A stretch of 64,000 nucleotides of DNA from Rhabditoides inermis (GCA_963966185.1 CAWZYM010000020.1:1860001-1924000); one strand, 5' to 3'. Positions 41,593 to 60,495 are shown, numbered from the stretch's first letter. Notes: generated by a model from the sequence alone, not told the origin. Numbers and translations: made by a program.

Positions 41593-42047
41593 GGGGAGAG
41601 TGAGAGAGAGAGAGATAAGAAAGAGAGGAAACGATATTTTTTTACATGAATGGGTTATGAACTGAAGAATTTAACTATATTTGATAGATCATGGAGTGAG
41701 TAGAGTGAAAAGCGCAACAAGAAGGCGGAAGGCTTTGGAGTGCGTCTGACTAAACTATGAACCACGTGCCACTTCCAGATTAGGAGACTTTGGAAGTTCG
41801 AAGGTTTGAGTTAGTGCAGGCAGAAAAGAGAAGTGTATCATACACCAACAACAGAACACGATGAGTGTGCAACTATTGAGAGCCTCTTTCCGAGACAGCT
41901 CACCAGACAGAGGGCATAGGGGGCGGGGCGACACGCCTATTTCTGAACTCCAGTTCGCAGGGAGAGAATAATTTGAGACTTCCTAAACCTATCCGAAGGA
42001 AATTTCGGATAAAGACATTGTGGACGTAAGAACTTGTGAGTGGGTAA
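41401..42047. other. Intergenic, upstream of the degenerin
   Basis: Contains a GA tract (41557-41615) and no supportable exon. It probably holds the degenerin promoter and, towards 42047, the 5' UTR of the LINE. Confidence 0.5.
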
Positions 42048-42995
42048 GTGGAGCAATCGAGGATCGGCGACAGCCGGAAGGCATCACATACACTCGCAGA
42101 AGCCCTCCAGAAGACCAATCATTCCTCTCTCGCTGGCCGCTGCGTGCGGGTGATTTCTGTTGATTTTCCTCGCGCGCATATGGCCGGTCACAAGCGACCC
42201 TGTCTGTCTCAATCCCCGTGTTCCCCTGAAACCGTTATGTCGTCGTCTCTCTCTGACCAGATCCCCATCCTTGTGTCGAACATCGGTCAGTTGTTGGTGG
42301 AGGATAACTCCACTTTGTCTCCTGCGATCCGCGCTCTGCTTCAGACCTGCTCTGTTTTGCTCTCTACTCTGTCTGCACCCGCGCCCCCTCCCCCCGCTAT
42401 CGATCCCGAGTCTGTGCGTTCTCTGGTGCGCGAGTACTATGACGAGATCGAGCGCTCTCATTGCGCCGTGTTGATCGGTATGCCGGAGTCGACCTCGACG
42501 GACCCCCGTCAGAGGGCGGATGACGACTTCCAGAAGGTCTGTCAGATGACGCGCGACATTGGGCTGCAGAGCAGGGTAGTTGACACGTTCCGCATGGGAA
42601 AGCCGGGCACTAAGGCAAGGCTGACCAAGGTCAAGTTCAGTAGCAGCTATGCCGCGTTCCAGTTCATCCGTTTGTTCCGTGAATCGAAGCACGTCTCGTT
42701 GCGTGGCATGAAGGCCCGCCCCTCTCTCTCAAAGGAGGAGCGCAACCAGCTAAAGGCTGTGGGCGACGAGTGTGCGAAGAGGCGCGAGCAGACTGGGAAG
42801 GACTGGATTGTGTATGCGGGGCAGTTAGTGGTCCGCAGCGGAGTGAAGGACCTGCAGAAGCAGCTTGCTGCAAAGCCTCCTTCCACTCCCGTCGCGAACT
42901 CCCCCTCGATCCCCCCTCCCGATCGATCGGGGATGGCGCGCGCTGCGAATTCGCCGACTGATCAGCTGATGGCAAATGCCTCTCTGGGAAACTAG
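42048..42995 (+). CDS. LINE ORF1 protein (nucleic-acid chaperone type)
   Basis: 315 aa. The start may be 42048 or the later ATG at 42180. A hydrophobic and Pro-rich N-terminal half is followed by an RRM-like stretch: CAVLIGMPES, DDFQKVCQMTRDIG, VVDTFRMGKPG, LTKVKFSSSYAAFQFI. Then come a basic region and a Pro/Ser-rich tail. This order is typical of ORF1 in L1/CR1-type LINEs, which coats the RNA. The ORF ends GGA AAC TAG, with the preceding G forming a G GGA AAC heptamer. Confidence 0.8.
   Translation: MEQSRIGDSRKASHTLAEALQKTNHSSLAGRCVRVISVDFPRAHMAGHKRPCLSQSPCSPETVMSSSLSDQIPILVSNIGQLLVEDNSTLSPAIRALLQTCSVLLSTLSAPAPPPPAIDPESVRSLVREYYDEIERSHCAVLIGMPESTSTDPRQRADDDFQKVCQMTRDIGLQSRVVDTFRMGKPGTKARLTKVKFSSSYAAFQFIRLFRESKHVSLRGMKARPSLSKEERNQLKAVGDECAKRREQTGKDWIVYAGQLVVRSGVKDLQKQLAAKPPSTPVANSPSIPPPDRSGMARAANSPTDQLMANASLGN
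42986..42995 (+). promoter_or_regulatory. Candidate -1 ribosomal frameshift site, G GGA AAC TAG
   Basis: The heptamer is in the X XXY YYZ register of ORF1, and its last codon is directly followed by the ORF1 stop. A -1 slip places the ribosome in the ORF2 frame, which is open from 42962 and has no ATG until about 43226. I see no obvious downstream pseudoknot. Confidence 0.55.
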
Positions 42996-45796
42996 AGTCG
43001 CGCCCCACAAACACACACAACATTTATATCGTTTCTTTCAATTCTCGTAGTATTGTTAACAAGCTTCCCACTTTCCATGCTTTCGTTTCTCTGGAAAAAC
43101 CCGATATTATCATTATATGCGAAACTTTTTTGAGTAAAAACATCGTTGACAATGAAATTACCAGTAGTCTCCCATACAGTGTAGTAAGAAAGGATCGAAA
43201 CCGCCATGGCGGCGGTGTTCTTATCATGTACAGAGAACACCTAAACATTTCTAAAGTAAACTTCAAATCTAAATGTAAATGTGATATTCTTTCTGTTGAT
43301 ATTGTAACTCCTTCTCTCTCCGCTCGTATCATTGCCGTGTATCGCCCGCCTCAGACTACTGTAGCAGATGATGAAGTATTAACTGAATCGCTATCAGATC
43401 TGATGTCCGTTGATTTACCTATTATCGTTACTGGTGATTTTAATCTCGATATTGATGACACATCCGCCAAAGCGCGTCGCTTTCATTCATTGTTTACGAG
43501 TTTCGAGCTGACCCACATGATTCGCGACCCGACCCGTAAAGCGCGTTGCATAGACTGGTTTCTGTGTAGTGAGCCTGATTTGGTGAGTAGTGCTACGGTG
43601 CGCGACCCGTTACATTCTGAATGTGATCACAACACATTGCACGCGAAACTAGTAGCGGGTTGCTCACAATCCAACAACGCATACCCCAACTTTTATGGCG
43701 CGAACTGGGATGCTATTCGACTCGAGTTGAGTTATATTGATTGGTTTTCCTTATTAGATGGTTGTGTGGATGTGACTGATATGTATGGACGTTTTTGTGG
43801 TGTAATGTTGTGTCTACTTGCGCGTTTTGTTCCTTTCAAACAGCGGAGGTCTCAGTGGGAGCGTTATCCAAAGCATGTGCAGAGCCTATTTGAACAAAAG
43901 AGCAGGTTATTCGAGCGCGGCCTAGCAGGAACAGATCTTTTCGCCCGAGTATCAGCTGATTTATCGCGCCACCTCAACAAGTTTGCCAAGAACCGCGCAA
44001 AACAAAAGTTCCTGCAGGGTCCGCGAGCTTTCCACTCATTTGTCGCTTCTGTGCTGCGCCCGAAACGCGTTCTACCTGTACGCATGATAGACAGTGGCAG
44101 CCAGCAGCTGCGCACCGATGCCCAGAAGTCAAAGGCGTTTGCCCATTTCTTTAACTCGGTATTCACTCAATGCGACGGTCTCATTCCCGCACTGTTTCCG
44201 CGAACACCCGATCATTTCGTTATGCCAACCATTATGCCAGGTGATGTGCTGCCATTTTTGCGTAAGCTAAAATCAACGTGCTCACTCAGCAGTGATTGTA
44301 TCCCCCCGCTCGCATTCAAACTATGTGCCAACGAACTATGTGTGCCTCTGTCCATAATATTCAACTTGTCATTGCGTAGTGGTGCGGTGCCTCTCCAGTG
44401 GAAAACAGCGCATATCACTCCCATTTCGAAACCAGGTGGCGACCCCAATTGCGTTACATCCTACCGCCCAATTGCAATTTGCGCCACCCCATCCAAGTTA
44501 CTCGAGCGTCTAGTTAGAAAACATCTGGTCTCTTTCCTTGAGACTCGCACCCTTTTACCCGAGGCCCAATATGGTTTCCGTTCGCGGCGTTCAGTAACTA
44601 CTCAAATGTTAGATTGCTTCAACCACTGGACGAGTGCCACTGCCGCCAACAAACACACCGACATTGTTTATTTCGATTTTAAGAAAGCATTTGACAAGGT
44701 CTCCATAAGCAAGCTATTGCATAAGTGTGAATCTTTCGGGATACGGAACACGATGCTAGATTGGCTGAAAGATTTTTTGACTGGTCGCTGCTATAGAGTG
44801 AGAGTGGGTGATGTGTTATCTGATGTGATGCCCTCCCCGTCCGGCGTACCGCAAGGCACTGTGCTTGGCCCCATATTGTTCATTATATATCTTACTGGTC
44901 TTGAGTCGCGTATGCCCGCAAATGTCACTTTCCGCGCGTTTGCCGACGATGTGAAAATATTTGTGACTTTCGATTCCACCACGCGCGATCATCACTGCGA
45001 CTCATTGCAAAAAGCGATCGATATCATACACGCATGGGCGAGGGAGTGGCAATTGGAACTGGCTGGCGGCAAGTGCGCGGTGGTACATCTGGGCAAGGGG
45101 AATCCGGGGAGAGAGTATAAGTTAGATGGGCGGTCTCTCTCTCGCAAAGAGAGCATTCGCGATCTGGGTTTGACTGTGGATGAATCGAGTAACCCGTGTA
45201 TCAATGCGGAAATACGAGCCGAAAAGGCTATGAATCGCGCGCGTTTCCTCTTGAGAACTGTACGATCCAACAACCAAAAGGTGTTGCTTTCTCTTTTCAA
45301 ATCATATGTTCTTCCGCTAGCCGAGTTCGCATCCAGTGTATGGAATCCACATCTGCTCAAAGATATTCGTGCTCTTGAGAAAATACAACGGTATTTCACA
45401 AGAATAGTGTTTTGGCGCGTGTACCCCTCAGCAGATTATCCACAATCAATGCCTCCATACTCACTGCGACTCAAGGCGCTCAATCTGACCACGCTGTGTG
45501 AGAGACGCGCACGCTCCGATCTCATTCTTGCGCACAAGATGTTTAGGGGCAAAGTGAGCACTAAATTCTCGCAACTGTTCCGTCTCAAACCCGCGCGTGG
45601 CAGGCATGGGTCTTTTTCGCTGCAAGTCAAAGCGACCCGTTCAACGCTTCTCCACAATTACTACACGTTGCGAGTCGCGCGACACATTAGTTTGCTCACG
45701 AAAGCCTATCCTCGCATCTTTTCTCTCAAGCATTCTCTCTTCTGTCGTCGCATTTCGAAGATAGATCTCTATAAGACACTAAAACTCTCCATCTGA
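42986..45796 (+). CDS. LINE ORF2: APE endonuclease plus reverse transcriptase
   Basis: Open from 42962 to the TGA at 45794-45796. The coordinates given start at the putative slip site (937 codons with stop). The APE endonuclease begins near 43019 (IYIVSFNSRSIVNK, DIIIICETFLS) and continues with IVTGDFNLDI and ECDHNTLH. The reverse transcriptase follows with SYRPIAI, PEAQYGFRS, VYFDFKKAFDKV, SGVPQGTVLGP and the catalytic FADDVKIF. The C-terminal domain has ILPLAEFASSVWNP-like CR1/Jockey sequence. No frameshift or stop inside. An ATG-initiated start would delete the first endonuclease block, so the frame must be entered from ORF1 or by another route. Confidence 0.85.
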   Translation, partial: GKLESRPTNTHNIYIVSFNSRSIVNKLPTFHAFVSLEKPDIIIICETFLSKNIVDNEITSSLPYSVVRKDRNRHGGGVLIMYREHLNISKVNFKSKCKCDILSVDIVTPSLSARIIAVYRPPQTTVADDEVLTESLSDLMSVDLPIIVTGDFNLDIDDTSAKARRFHSLFTSFELTHMIRDPTRKARCIDWFLCSEPDLVSSATVRDPLHSECDHNTLHAKLVAGCSQSNNAYPNFYGANWDAIRLELSYIDWFSLLDGCVDVTDMYGRFCGVMLCLLARFVPFKQRRSQWERYPKHVQSLFEQKSRLFERGLAGTDLFARVSADLSRHLNKFAKNRAKQKFLQGPRAFHSFVASVLRPKRVLPVRMIDSGSQQLRTDAQKSKAFAHFFNSVFTQCDGLIPALFPRTPDHFVMPTIMPGDVLPFLRKLKSTCSLSSDCIPPLAFKLCANELCVPLSIIFNLSLRSGAVPLQWKTAHITPISKPGGDPNCVTSYRPIAICATPSKLLERLVRKHLVSFLETRTLLPEAQYGFRSRRSVTTQMLDCFNHWTSATAANKHTDIVYFDFKKAFDKVSISKLLHKCESFGIRNTMLDWLKDFLTGRCYRVRVGDVLSDVMPSPSGVPQGTVLGPILFIIYLTGLESRMPANVTFRAFADDVKIFVTFDSTTRDHHCDSLQKAIDIIHAWAREWQLELAGGKCAVVHLGKGNPGREYKLDGRSLSRKESIRDLGLTVDESSNPCINAEIRAEKAMNRARFLLRTVRSNNQKVLLSLFKSYVLPLAEFASSVWNPHLLKDIRALEKIQRYFTRIVFWRVYPSADYPQSMPPYSLRLKALNLTTLCERRARSDLILAHKMFRGKVSTKFSQLFRLKPARGRHGSFSLQVKATRSTLLHNYYTLRVARHISLLTKAYPRIFSLKHSLFCRRISKIDLYKTLKLSI

Positions 45797-46380
45797 TTTG
45801 TATGGTCGTGTGTCGATCTTGCTGCCAGCCGGGTGAGTTTCCACGACATGAGCCGATGAGATCTACGCACCCACACTATCTGAAACCACGCCACCGCCGA
45901 CCGATGACTGAACACCGTCGAGCGTTGTCCAAATCGCCTACACCTCTGATCCATGCCACCAGACAAGCTGCCACTTATCACACACCACACCTATACCTGT
46001 TATAAGTACCAGCCAACATCCTTTTTTTATATTTTCATCGAGATATTCCTTGATCATTCTGTTCTGTGTTATCAGCCTTCGTAGATTGGTTACTTAGGCA
46101 AGAGAGAAGTCTCCACTGTCGAAACGTGCCCCGTCCTTCACACGCATGTCTCTTATTGCGTACGCGGTTCCCTCCCCGCACTCCTCCTCAGCCACCTCCA
46201 GGCACCGGGGGGCGGGTGTCATGCTAGACTTCGGATTCCTATCAAATGCCAAGTTCCCAACTTTTACGAGACATTTCCATAACATTTCATATTATCTTTC
46301 AACACCATACTATACCTACACGTCAGTTTTGTGTGGCGCAGTTATCTTGACTGTAATAAATTATTATTATTATTATGATG

Positions 46381-46559
46381 TAATGAGTAAGGAGGGAGGG
46401 AGGGAGAGACAGAGAGTCACATGCCCGCATTGGTCTGGTACGTTCGTCGGACGCAGCTGCGTCTTGTTTTCAATGAGACAAGGGCGGTGCGTATATTATA
46501 TCAAGGCGGCAGGGACTGATCGGGTATGCATAGACCTCTCCAGGTACACCGGACAATTT

Positions 46560-46634
<75 letters not shown>

Positions 46635-47419
46635 CTGACAGGTAGAGTGACATGCGAGAGTGGGTCAGAGGGGATATGTAATTCATTCATGCCCGCACGT
46701 TTCCTGCCTTTCTTATGAGTGGGTGGGGCATTCCGAGAACCGATGACCAGGAAACACTTTTGAGACTGGTTATGAGCTTCGAAATTGGACACGGGCATGG
46801 GTGGTCCGCAAAAGTGAGTCAGTACTTGCGTTGCCTATTGCGAAAATCATATTTTCAAACAAATGAACAATTGTTGTTGAGATCAAATAAGCTCTCGCCT
46901 GACCTCTTACATAAAAAAACCCATAAAAAGATTGTGCTCCAGTCAACACATTTAAAATTAAATCGCGCTAACGTGAATTTGGCGCGCAAATCTTATGTCA
47001 CGCCCAATCCCGGACAGAGTTTACACCCTCAACCACACATAACTTGCTGTACTGTCTCAATTTGAGCAACTTCAAAGCCAGTATTGTTACTAACAGTTAC
47101 TATTACCACTATTCTTACAACCTGTTTCTGATTTGATACAAATATGCAAATTTTCGAAATTTGCATATTCATAAATTTGAGTCAAACCATGTTGGATCGC
47201 AATGCCCTTACCTATTCTACCATAGTTATGTCCAAAAACATAGGTGGTTGAAGCACACCAACAAGTTCTGTGAGGTCGGGGTGTAAACTCTGTCCGGGAT
47301 AGGGACGCTCGTGCAAATCTTTTAATTTATTTGTTATTCGACTTTATATGTATTATTCGTGATATTATGTTCTTCAGAAACTTCCATAAACACGTAGTAA
47401 TGAATATAGTAACATTCAG
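46381..47419. other. Intergenic, with a (GA)n tract and a foldback element
   Basis: A (GA)n tract lies at 46560-46633 and a TIR element at 47002-47305. I see no exon before the ATG at 47420. Confidence 0.5.
47002..47305. mobile_element. Short TIR element (MITE-like)
   Basis: The end sequence ATCCCGGACAGAGTTTACACCC at 47007-47028 is matched in reverse complement at 47278-47299. Both sides extend a few bases with mismatches. The interior has a second hairpin (GCAAATTTTCGAAATTTGC near 47147). No coding capacity. Confidence 0.65.
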
Positions 47420-54422
<7,003 letters not shown>

Positions 54423-54921
54423 AGAGGGCAGAGCTGTTAACATCTTGTTACTGTTTCATCGTTTCTGTACAGTAGACTGATTGTACTGTGAAGTGTATTG
54501 TATCATGTTGTTACCCATAATATGCTTGTCGCAAATACAAAATCATACACAACGAGTGGTTTGTAGGCATTTTATTATAATCGTTTTTAGGCGTTTTGTC
54601 ACACACATTTTCACCAGTTTATACAAGATACGATATTAAATACAAGTGGGTGATCGTGAGAGAGATGGTGGGTGTTCTCTGATCGGGGGCGTCCGCACAG
54701 CGGGGGGATGATTGGCGGGGGTTGAAAGAGAGGTAAAGCGTTACATACACGGTGCAGGTACAATATGATACACGGTGGGGATCAGCTGGCACCGCCGCCG
54801 TCCGGCTGACTAAGTGAATACTAGGCGCTCGCGCTACAGCAAGTACCAATACAATACAATCCTATGTACATCTGCCAACTAGGGCTACGGTCTGTGGGGA
54901 CCGGGGCTCGTGAGGACGAGC
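54423..54921. other. Intergenic between convergent genes
   Basis: Contains AT-rich 3' ends of both neighbours. No exon supported. Confidence 0.5.
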
Positions 54922-55932
54922 CTAGTCGAGGTTGTTCACCTTGCGGTCGTTGTTGCGACCGGAGGAGAGCTTGCCGGTCTTCTTGGAGCGAGGCTTGATC
55001 TTGCTCTCGCTGCCAGCCACATTGGCAGTCACTCCCCTCTTGAGCCTCGCGGCGGCGTTGGACGAGAACCGAGACGTGGAGAGGGGCGCCGTCGAGGGAA
55101 CCTCGGCGAACAGCTGCAGAGAGAGAGCGTCACAATGTCTGCCACTTGACAGAAGGTGGTTTGGTTTTTTGTGCGCGTCATTCGATCACATGACTCGGCC
55201 GCCCGCGCGGTTTTCTCCTGCCCCTATCTCCCTCGCACCTGGCAGTGAGAGAGAGAGATAGTGAGAGCGGGAGAGCAGGAGAGCGCGCTATGTTTTGTGA
55301 TCGGTGTTGTTGTGGCAGTGTCTGACGCAACTTGGATCAGCTGACTCGCGAGAGTGAGAGAGGGGCGAGAGCAGGAAGTATGCGACTAGACTAGTTGCTG
55401 ACTGACTGGTATTGCTACACTCTAGCCGAGGGCTATTTACATTGATCGTGGAAAGATGAGTTTCGGCAGATCTGTGGTCATGTTCTAGGAGCTGCGTACT
55501 CACCATCTTCTCTAGTTGTTGTTTGTGTGCGGCCTGTGCTCTGGCCTGCCTGAGCTGCTCCGCCCTCCGGACAGTGGCGGGGGACGGGGGAGGCACTGCC
55601 TTCTTGGACGCCAGCGACAGCGCATCGATGTCCTGGATGTCCGGCTGCGGCACCAGCACCGGAGACGAACGGCCAGAATGCATGCCTGCAATACATTGAT
55701 TGTTTGCGCGGCCAATGACAGGCGGTCGTGTGGTGTGCCTCTGTCTATTTGCATGAAAGCGACACGGCTACTGTAGAGATGTCATGTGACTTGAGATCAG
55801 ATATGACTGACCGTCGACGAGGCACCAGTCCTCCTCGTCCATGTTTCGGGCGGAGCAGGGCGCCATGTTCTCCTGCTCCCGCATCTCCTCTTCCTCCGAC
55901 CCGAAGATGTAGCCGTACAGTCCGTTCAGCAT
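54922..55932 (-). CDS. Small LIR-motif protein, TP53INP/DOR-like
   Basis: Three exons, 55932-55812, 55685-55504, 55113-54922, sum to 495 bases, 164 aa. The N-terminus is MLNGLYGYIFGSEEEE, then EEDWCLVDG near residue 32-40. An acidic lead followed by W-x-x-V is an LC3-interacting motif. An M....L....(I/L)FG start with an acidic W-x-x-(V/L)VD block is the first homology region of TP53INP1/2 autophagy regulators (family knowledge). The middle has an Arg/Gln-rich helix (VRRAEQLRQARAQAAHKQQ). The tail is basic (KIKPRSKKTGKLSS). At 164 aa it is shorter than vertebrate family members (about 220-240 aa). An acceptor-like CTTGCAG lies about 40 bases upstream of the ATG. The identification is moderate; the LIR itself is clear. 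Confidence 0.55.
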
Positions 55933-57473
55933 AGCGAGTGTGAAAGTGTATTGAGGAGAAAGCCTGCAAGAGTATAACTGTGAGAGATGCACCGGGAAGT
56001 ATACATGGCGGCTGCGGACGCACACGAATGCAATATTGCAAAAGAAGTGTTGTGGTGATAGTACAGTAGTGATAAGGCTGACAGGATTGTCTAGATATAG
56101 ACAGATGGTGGTGAGTGGAGGGAGGGTTGGTCCGCTAGCCGGTGAGAGACCCGCAGGCCATCGATTTGGTCATATGAGCGGGGGGAGGGTGAGGGCTGGT
56201 GAGAGAGAGAGGGGCGGAGCTGACCCGCGCAGGCGACAGAGCGCAGTCATGCGGGGGTGAAGAGCTAGACACGCAGAGTCGCTCACTACTTGAGTATGGA
56301 TCGAGGATCGATCGAGTGAGAAGATGCTGGATAAACAGTACACGACGTGGGGATTAGCAAGTTGGGATTTGGGTGAGAGTGCCGGATCTAGTGGACCGGT
56401 CAGGTGAGATGCGGATCTGACAGCAGGCACGTGACTAGCACACGGAAAAAGCCCGCGAGAAAACACGATGGAGCGAGATACAACGAGACGGAAATAGAAA
56501 GACTGGAGGAAGAAGATGAAAGAGAGCGATGCCGGAAAACATCTTTGCGAGATGGTGCATTGAAGCATTGATGAACAACGCACGTCATGTGACTACCGAC
56601 CGCCGCCGCGGGGCGAATAGGGTATGCATGCAGTGAGTGAGTGAGCAGAGAACACACACTCACTCACTCACTCACTCACTATTTACACGCCAATCCAGTA
56701 TGCAAATGAGTGAAAGATGGGGAGGAGTGATAGAGAGGGAGAGAGGGAAACAAGTTGAGAGCGAAGGGCGGTTTGCGAGAAAGGAGCGTGTTGTGTACGC
56801 GGAGCAGGAACAAGAGTGGAGTGAGGAGCGAGACGCCTCGAGACTGAGTGGGGAGAAGGTGTGCCGCCAACGCGCTTATACTTGCCGCCCAGCACGCTTC
56901 GTCGACGCCGCCCAAATCAGCTGATCGATGCGAGACAGTGCACGCAGCGAGGAGGTGCAGTGAAGCGGGGGCGGCGAGAAAGTGCATGAGGGAGGAGAGT
57001 GGCGAGACACTGCCAGCTGTTGCATCAGCTGATGAGACAGGAGAGAGAGAACTCGATGATGAAGTGATGTACTGTCGCTATGGTGTCGAACAGTTCTAGA
57101 AACGCCGGGGCGACTCGCTTATATATGGGCTAGATTGCTCGCTGAACGACTAGGCAACACGTGACTAATGGCGTGCGAGAGAGTGAGAGAGAGTGAGAGA
57201 CAGGATATTCCAGATATAGTATGTGATGTCATGTGATCTGTAGTCACTGACGAGCGGTCTGGCGTCATTCGCCCCAAACGATGTTTGTGTCTTCTATGGT
57301 GTCCAGACGCACTTGAATTGTGTTTGTGTTGTTGAATTGTGTCTCGAGACAGCAGAGAACTGTGCTCATCTCCCCCTCGATAAGAGCCCAATAGAGCGAG
57401 AGAGACGTAGCGACGCCGGCGCGTTGCCAGTGGAGACGACACTCTTTCTATATTTGTTGACAAACACGTGAGA
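55781..57473. promoter_or_regulatory. Cluster of M-box / CLEAR-like E-boxes
   Basis: GTCATGTGAC occurs exactly at 55781-55790 (intron 1) and 56584-56593. GGCACGTGACT lies at 56427-56437, CACGTGAC at 57158-57165, GTCATGTGAT at 57228-57237 and ACACGTGAG at 57465-57473. A seventh, TCACATGAC, lies at 55186-55194 in intron 2. These match the binding words of MiT/TFE factors (HLH-30 in nematodes). Confidence 0.5.
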
Positions 57474-58675
57474 ACAACAGGATGTGTATAGTGTGTGAGT
57501 GAGTGCAGTGTGCACATGCACATTGTTTGGACTATCCATATGGCTGGGAGGAGGAGAGGGGTCCGGAAGGCACTTGGCCGAATGACATCGACCTCGTGAC
57601 GCCTGCACAGGCACTCGAGCTATCATGTGTCATCGAAAAACAACAACAAGGTTGCTTCTTTGTGCTGCGAAATGAATGCGATTCGAACGGCGGCCGTCAA
57701 CTGTTGCCGTCGACAGCTGGCGAGAGACAAGAAAGTGAAAGCAGCCGATCTCGTTTTTGTGCTGTCCGAGAAAACTCTGATAACGACAGCGAACAAAGTG
57801 CGGGCTCGGTCATATTACGAGGGCTATTGTGATAGCATTGCGAGGGCATATTTCGGGGACATAGTTTGGGTAATGGGCTGCTTCCCTTCCCTCCCTCCCC
57901 CCTCTCCCTCTCCCACTCTCATGCGTGCCGCTCACATATGACGCAACACAGCTGCTGTGCCTCGAATTACCACCCATCATTATTTTCATCATTCTCATGC
58001 AATCTTTAGCTTTGGGAAGATCGATTTATCGATTAGTTGTATGATTTGAAGTTGCATAGGTGTGCGTCGGTCAAACAGTCAGCGGGGGTCAGCTGCGTGG
58101 GACAAAAGGAAGACGGGAGATGGGGGGAGGGACAATGACGATGAGAGGGTGCTATTATGTCCACTACACACTACACTCGTCTTTTGAATCGCTGCGAGTG
58201 TCAGTCAACTTATCAGCCGATCGACATGTCTTTCGTTTTTTGCATACAGTGATTGCGCCTTATGATTGCAAGTTGTAAGGCGTGGCCACAGTACACAACG
58301 CTGAGCATTCACATGATCATGTTGTACTGGTAAGATAGTAAGAGAGAAGGGAGAGAGAGGAGAGAGATAGAAAAGACAGAGCAAGAATGCTTGTCATCTG
58401 CTGATTTAGTCGCTGCCCTTCTAGGGTTACTGTGTACTCCCGACCGCTCCCGCGACATATGATGACAGGGTGGCAGATTCAAACGCGGCTCGTGCCAGCT
58501 GACAACAAACACCGGATACGCTCAGCCCCATACGTCGCGTGATTTGCATAGATCAGCTGATCGAGGGGCGGGGCGTGGCGCGCGGCCAGACCGGACAGCG
58601 GGGCGACACCGCGACAGCGTAGCATGTCGTGGAAAGGGGATAATTGGCAGATGCACAGGGTCGTTTTGCATTGAT

Positions 58676-58761
<86 letters not shown>

Positions 58762-59463
58762 CATTGTTTATGCTTTGCACTATGGAGACACGATTGTTTA
58801 GCCGGGTCTATCAAAGGACTCCGATCGGGGATTTACGAGGTGTATTTTACGGGGTCCGGATATAGAGTGAAAAAGGGAGTACGGACGTAGGGGTCTAGAA
58901 GTTTGTTGATTTGATGTTCGTATTTTTGGGATACAAACTCGTGATGTGCGAGTAGCGGCGGAATTGGAAATAGGCAATCACGCTCTCACAAGACACGGGC
59001 CGCATGAGCAACACACACTCGCTGTTTGCCAATCCTCGGCAACACTTTGAGTCACCTGATACGCCTCGGCAAGGTGGTTACATCACTATCCGATCGATAA
59101 TCCAATCACCCGTGTCTTTGAACTCGCCGATGGGAACGTGTCTATTTGGTGTTCGAGGGGCGCATGCCTCGGTCTTGTTCACACCTGCATTGTTTGTTGT
59201 TGACGACTCGCGAAGGGGGAGGGGTCAGCGACGGTCAATGGCACTTGCGCAAGAGAGAAAGGGGGAGGAGGGGAGAGGATCTCTGATCACGTGCGCGGCG
59301 CACGCGAGACAACGATCCGTCTGTCGCCGACACCACAGTCTGTGTAGTTTGGCGCGCGTGATCGCATTAGCATAGGTTCGCATAGCGTTTCGCGTGGGGC
59401 TTGGAAAGAAGAAGGGGTGGCCGTGTTGAGAGTGTGTCATTGCTGGGGGAGAGGACGGCGGCG
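55933..59463. other. Long intergenic or 5' regulatory interval
   Basis: 3.5 kb without a supportable exon. It holds the E-box cluster, several ATCAGCTGAT palindromes (56917, 57024, 58553), a TATA-like CTTATATATGG (57118) and a long (GA)n tract (58682-58760). It probably contains the divergent promoters of the LIR protein and the phosphatase. Confidence 0.5.
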
Positions 59464-60461
59464 ATGAGCTCACAGCAATCCATATCCACATCGGTGTCCA
59501 ACAAATCCAACGAGGTCCCCCCCTCTCTCTCCCTCCCCCCTCCCCCCCCCCCCCCTCTCTCTCTCTCTCTCTCCACCCTCTCCCTAGGATGGGCTCACCC
59601 GCCGCGTGAGTCTGGCTCCGGACGTGGCCGAGGCGTTTCTGGATGAGATCATCGCCCGGTTCTGGACAGCGCCGATCGAGAGCAAGAACAGCAACACGTA
59701 TGCTTCTCTCTCTTTCTCTCTCACCCTCTCTTTCTCTTTCTTTTTTCTCATCTCTCCCTCCCTCTCATCTCTCCCTCCCTTTCATATCCACTCTCTCTCA
59801 GCGACACGTCTTCCCTCGCCGTCGTCGACATTCGACCCGAGGAGGTGCGGAATCGGGTTATCGATGGGTGTTATCGATTGATTTGAGGTGCGGCTGATCT
59901 GCCAGCTGGCTGTCGACTCGTTCGCCCGGCAGAAGACGCTGTTGCGCATTGAGAGGTAGAGAGGAGAAGAAAGAAAGAAAGCAAGAGAGAGAGAGAGAGA
60001 GGGAGAGGGGGGAAAGGGGGAGGAAGAGGGAGGATAGGAGAGAATGAGAGAGGGAAGGTAGTTGGCAATTCTTCAGCGCACACCTCCCGATCGCAATCGT
60101 GGGCGACCTGCACGGTCAGTTTCGCGACCTGCGCTCGCTCATGACCAGGTACTGTACACTACCGTATGCTTAGCTGGGTAGTTACCGTATACCTAATTCA
60201 GGTGTGGTCTGCCGCCGCAGCAGGCGTACCTCTTTCTCGGCGACTACGTCGACAGGGGACTGCAGGTACCGTATACCCCAGCAGCTACCGTAACCGTCGT
60301 ACGGTAGGGTGTGGAGACGGTGCTGTTGCTGTTGGCGATGAAGGTGCGGCATCCGGACAGGGTGTACATGCTGAGGGGAAACCACGAGGACCACAACACG
60401 GCACAGACATACGGGTTCTATGATGAGGTTGGGAGGGAGGGAGGGAGAGAAAGGGAGAGAA

Positions 60462-60495
<34 letters not shown>

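Larger units (their letters stand above)
42048..46380 (+). mobile_element. CR1-like LINE, apparently near full length
   Basis: ORF1 is followed by ORF2 with endonuclease and reverse transcriptase. A 3' UTR of about 0.55 kb ends in a (TTA)n tail at 46357-46376. Both ORFs are uninterrupted. The 5' boundary and target-site duplications could not be fixed. Confidence 0.85.
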
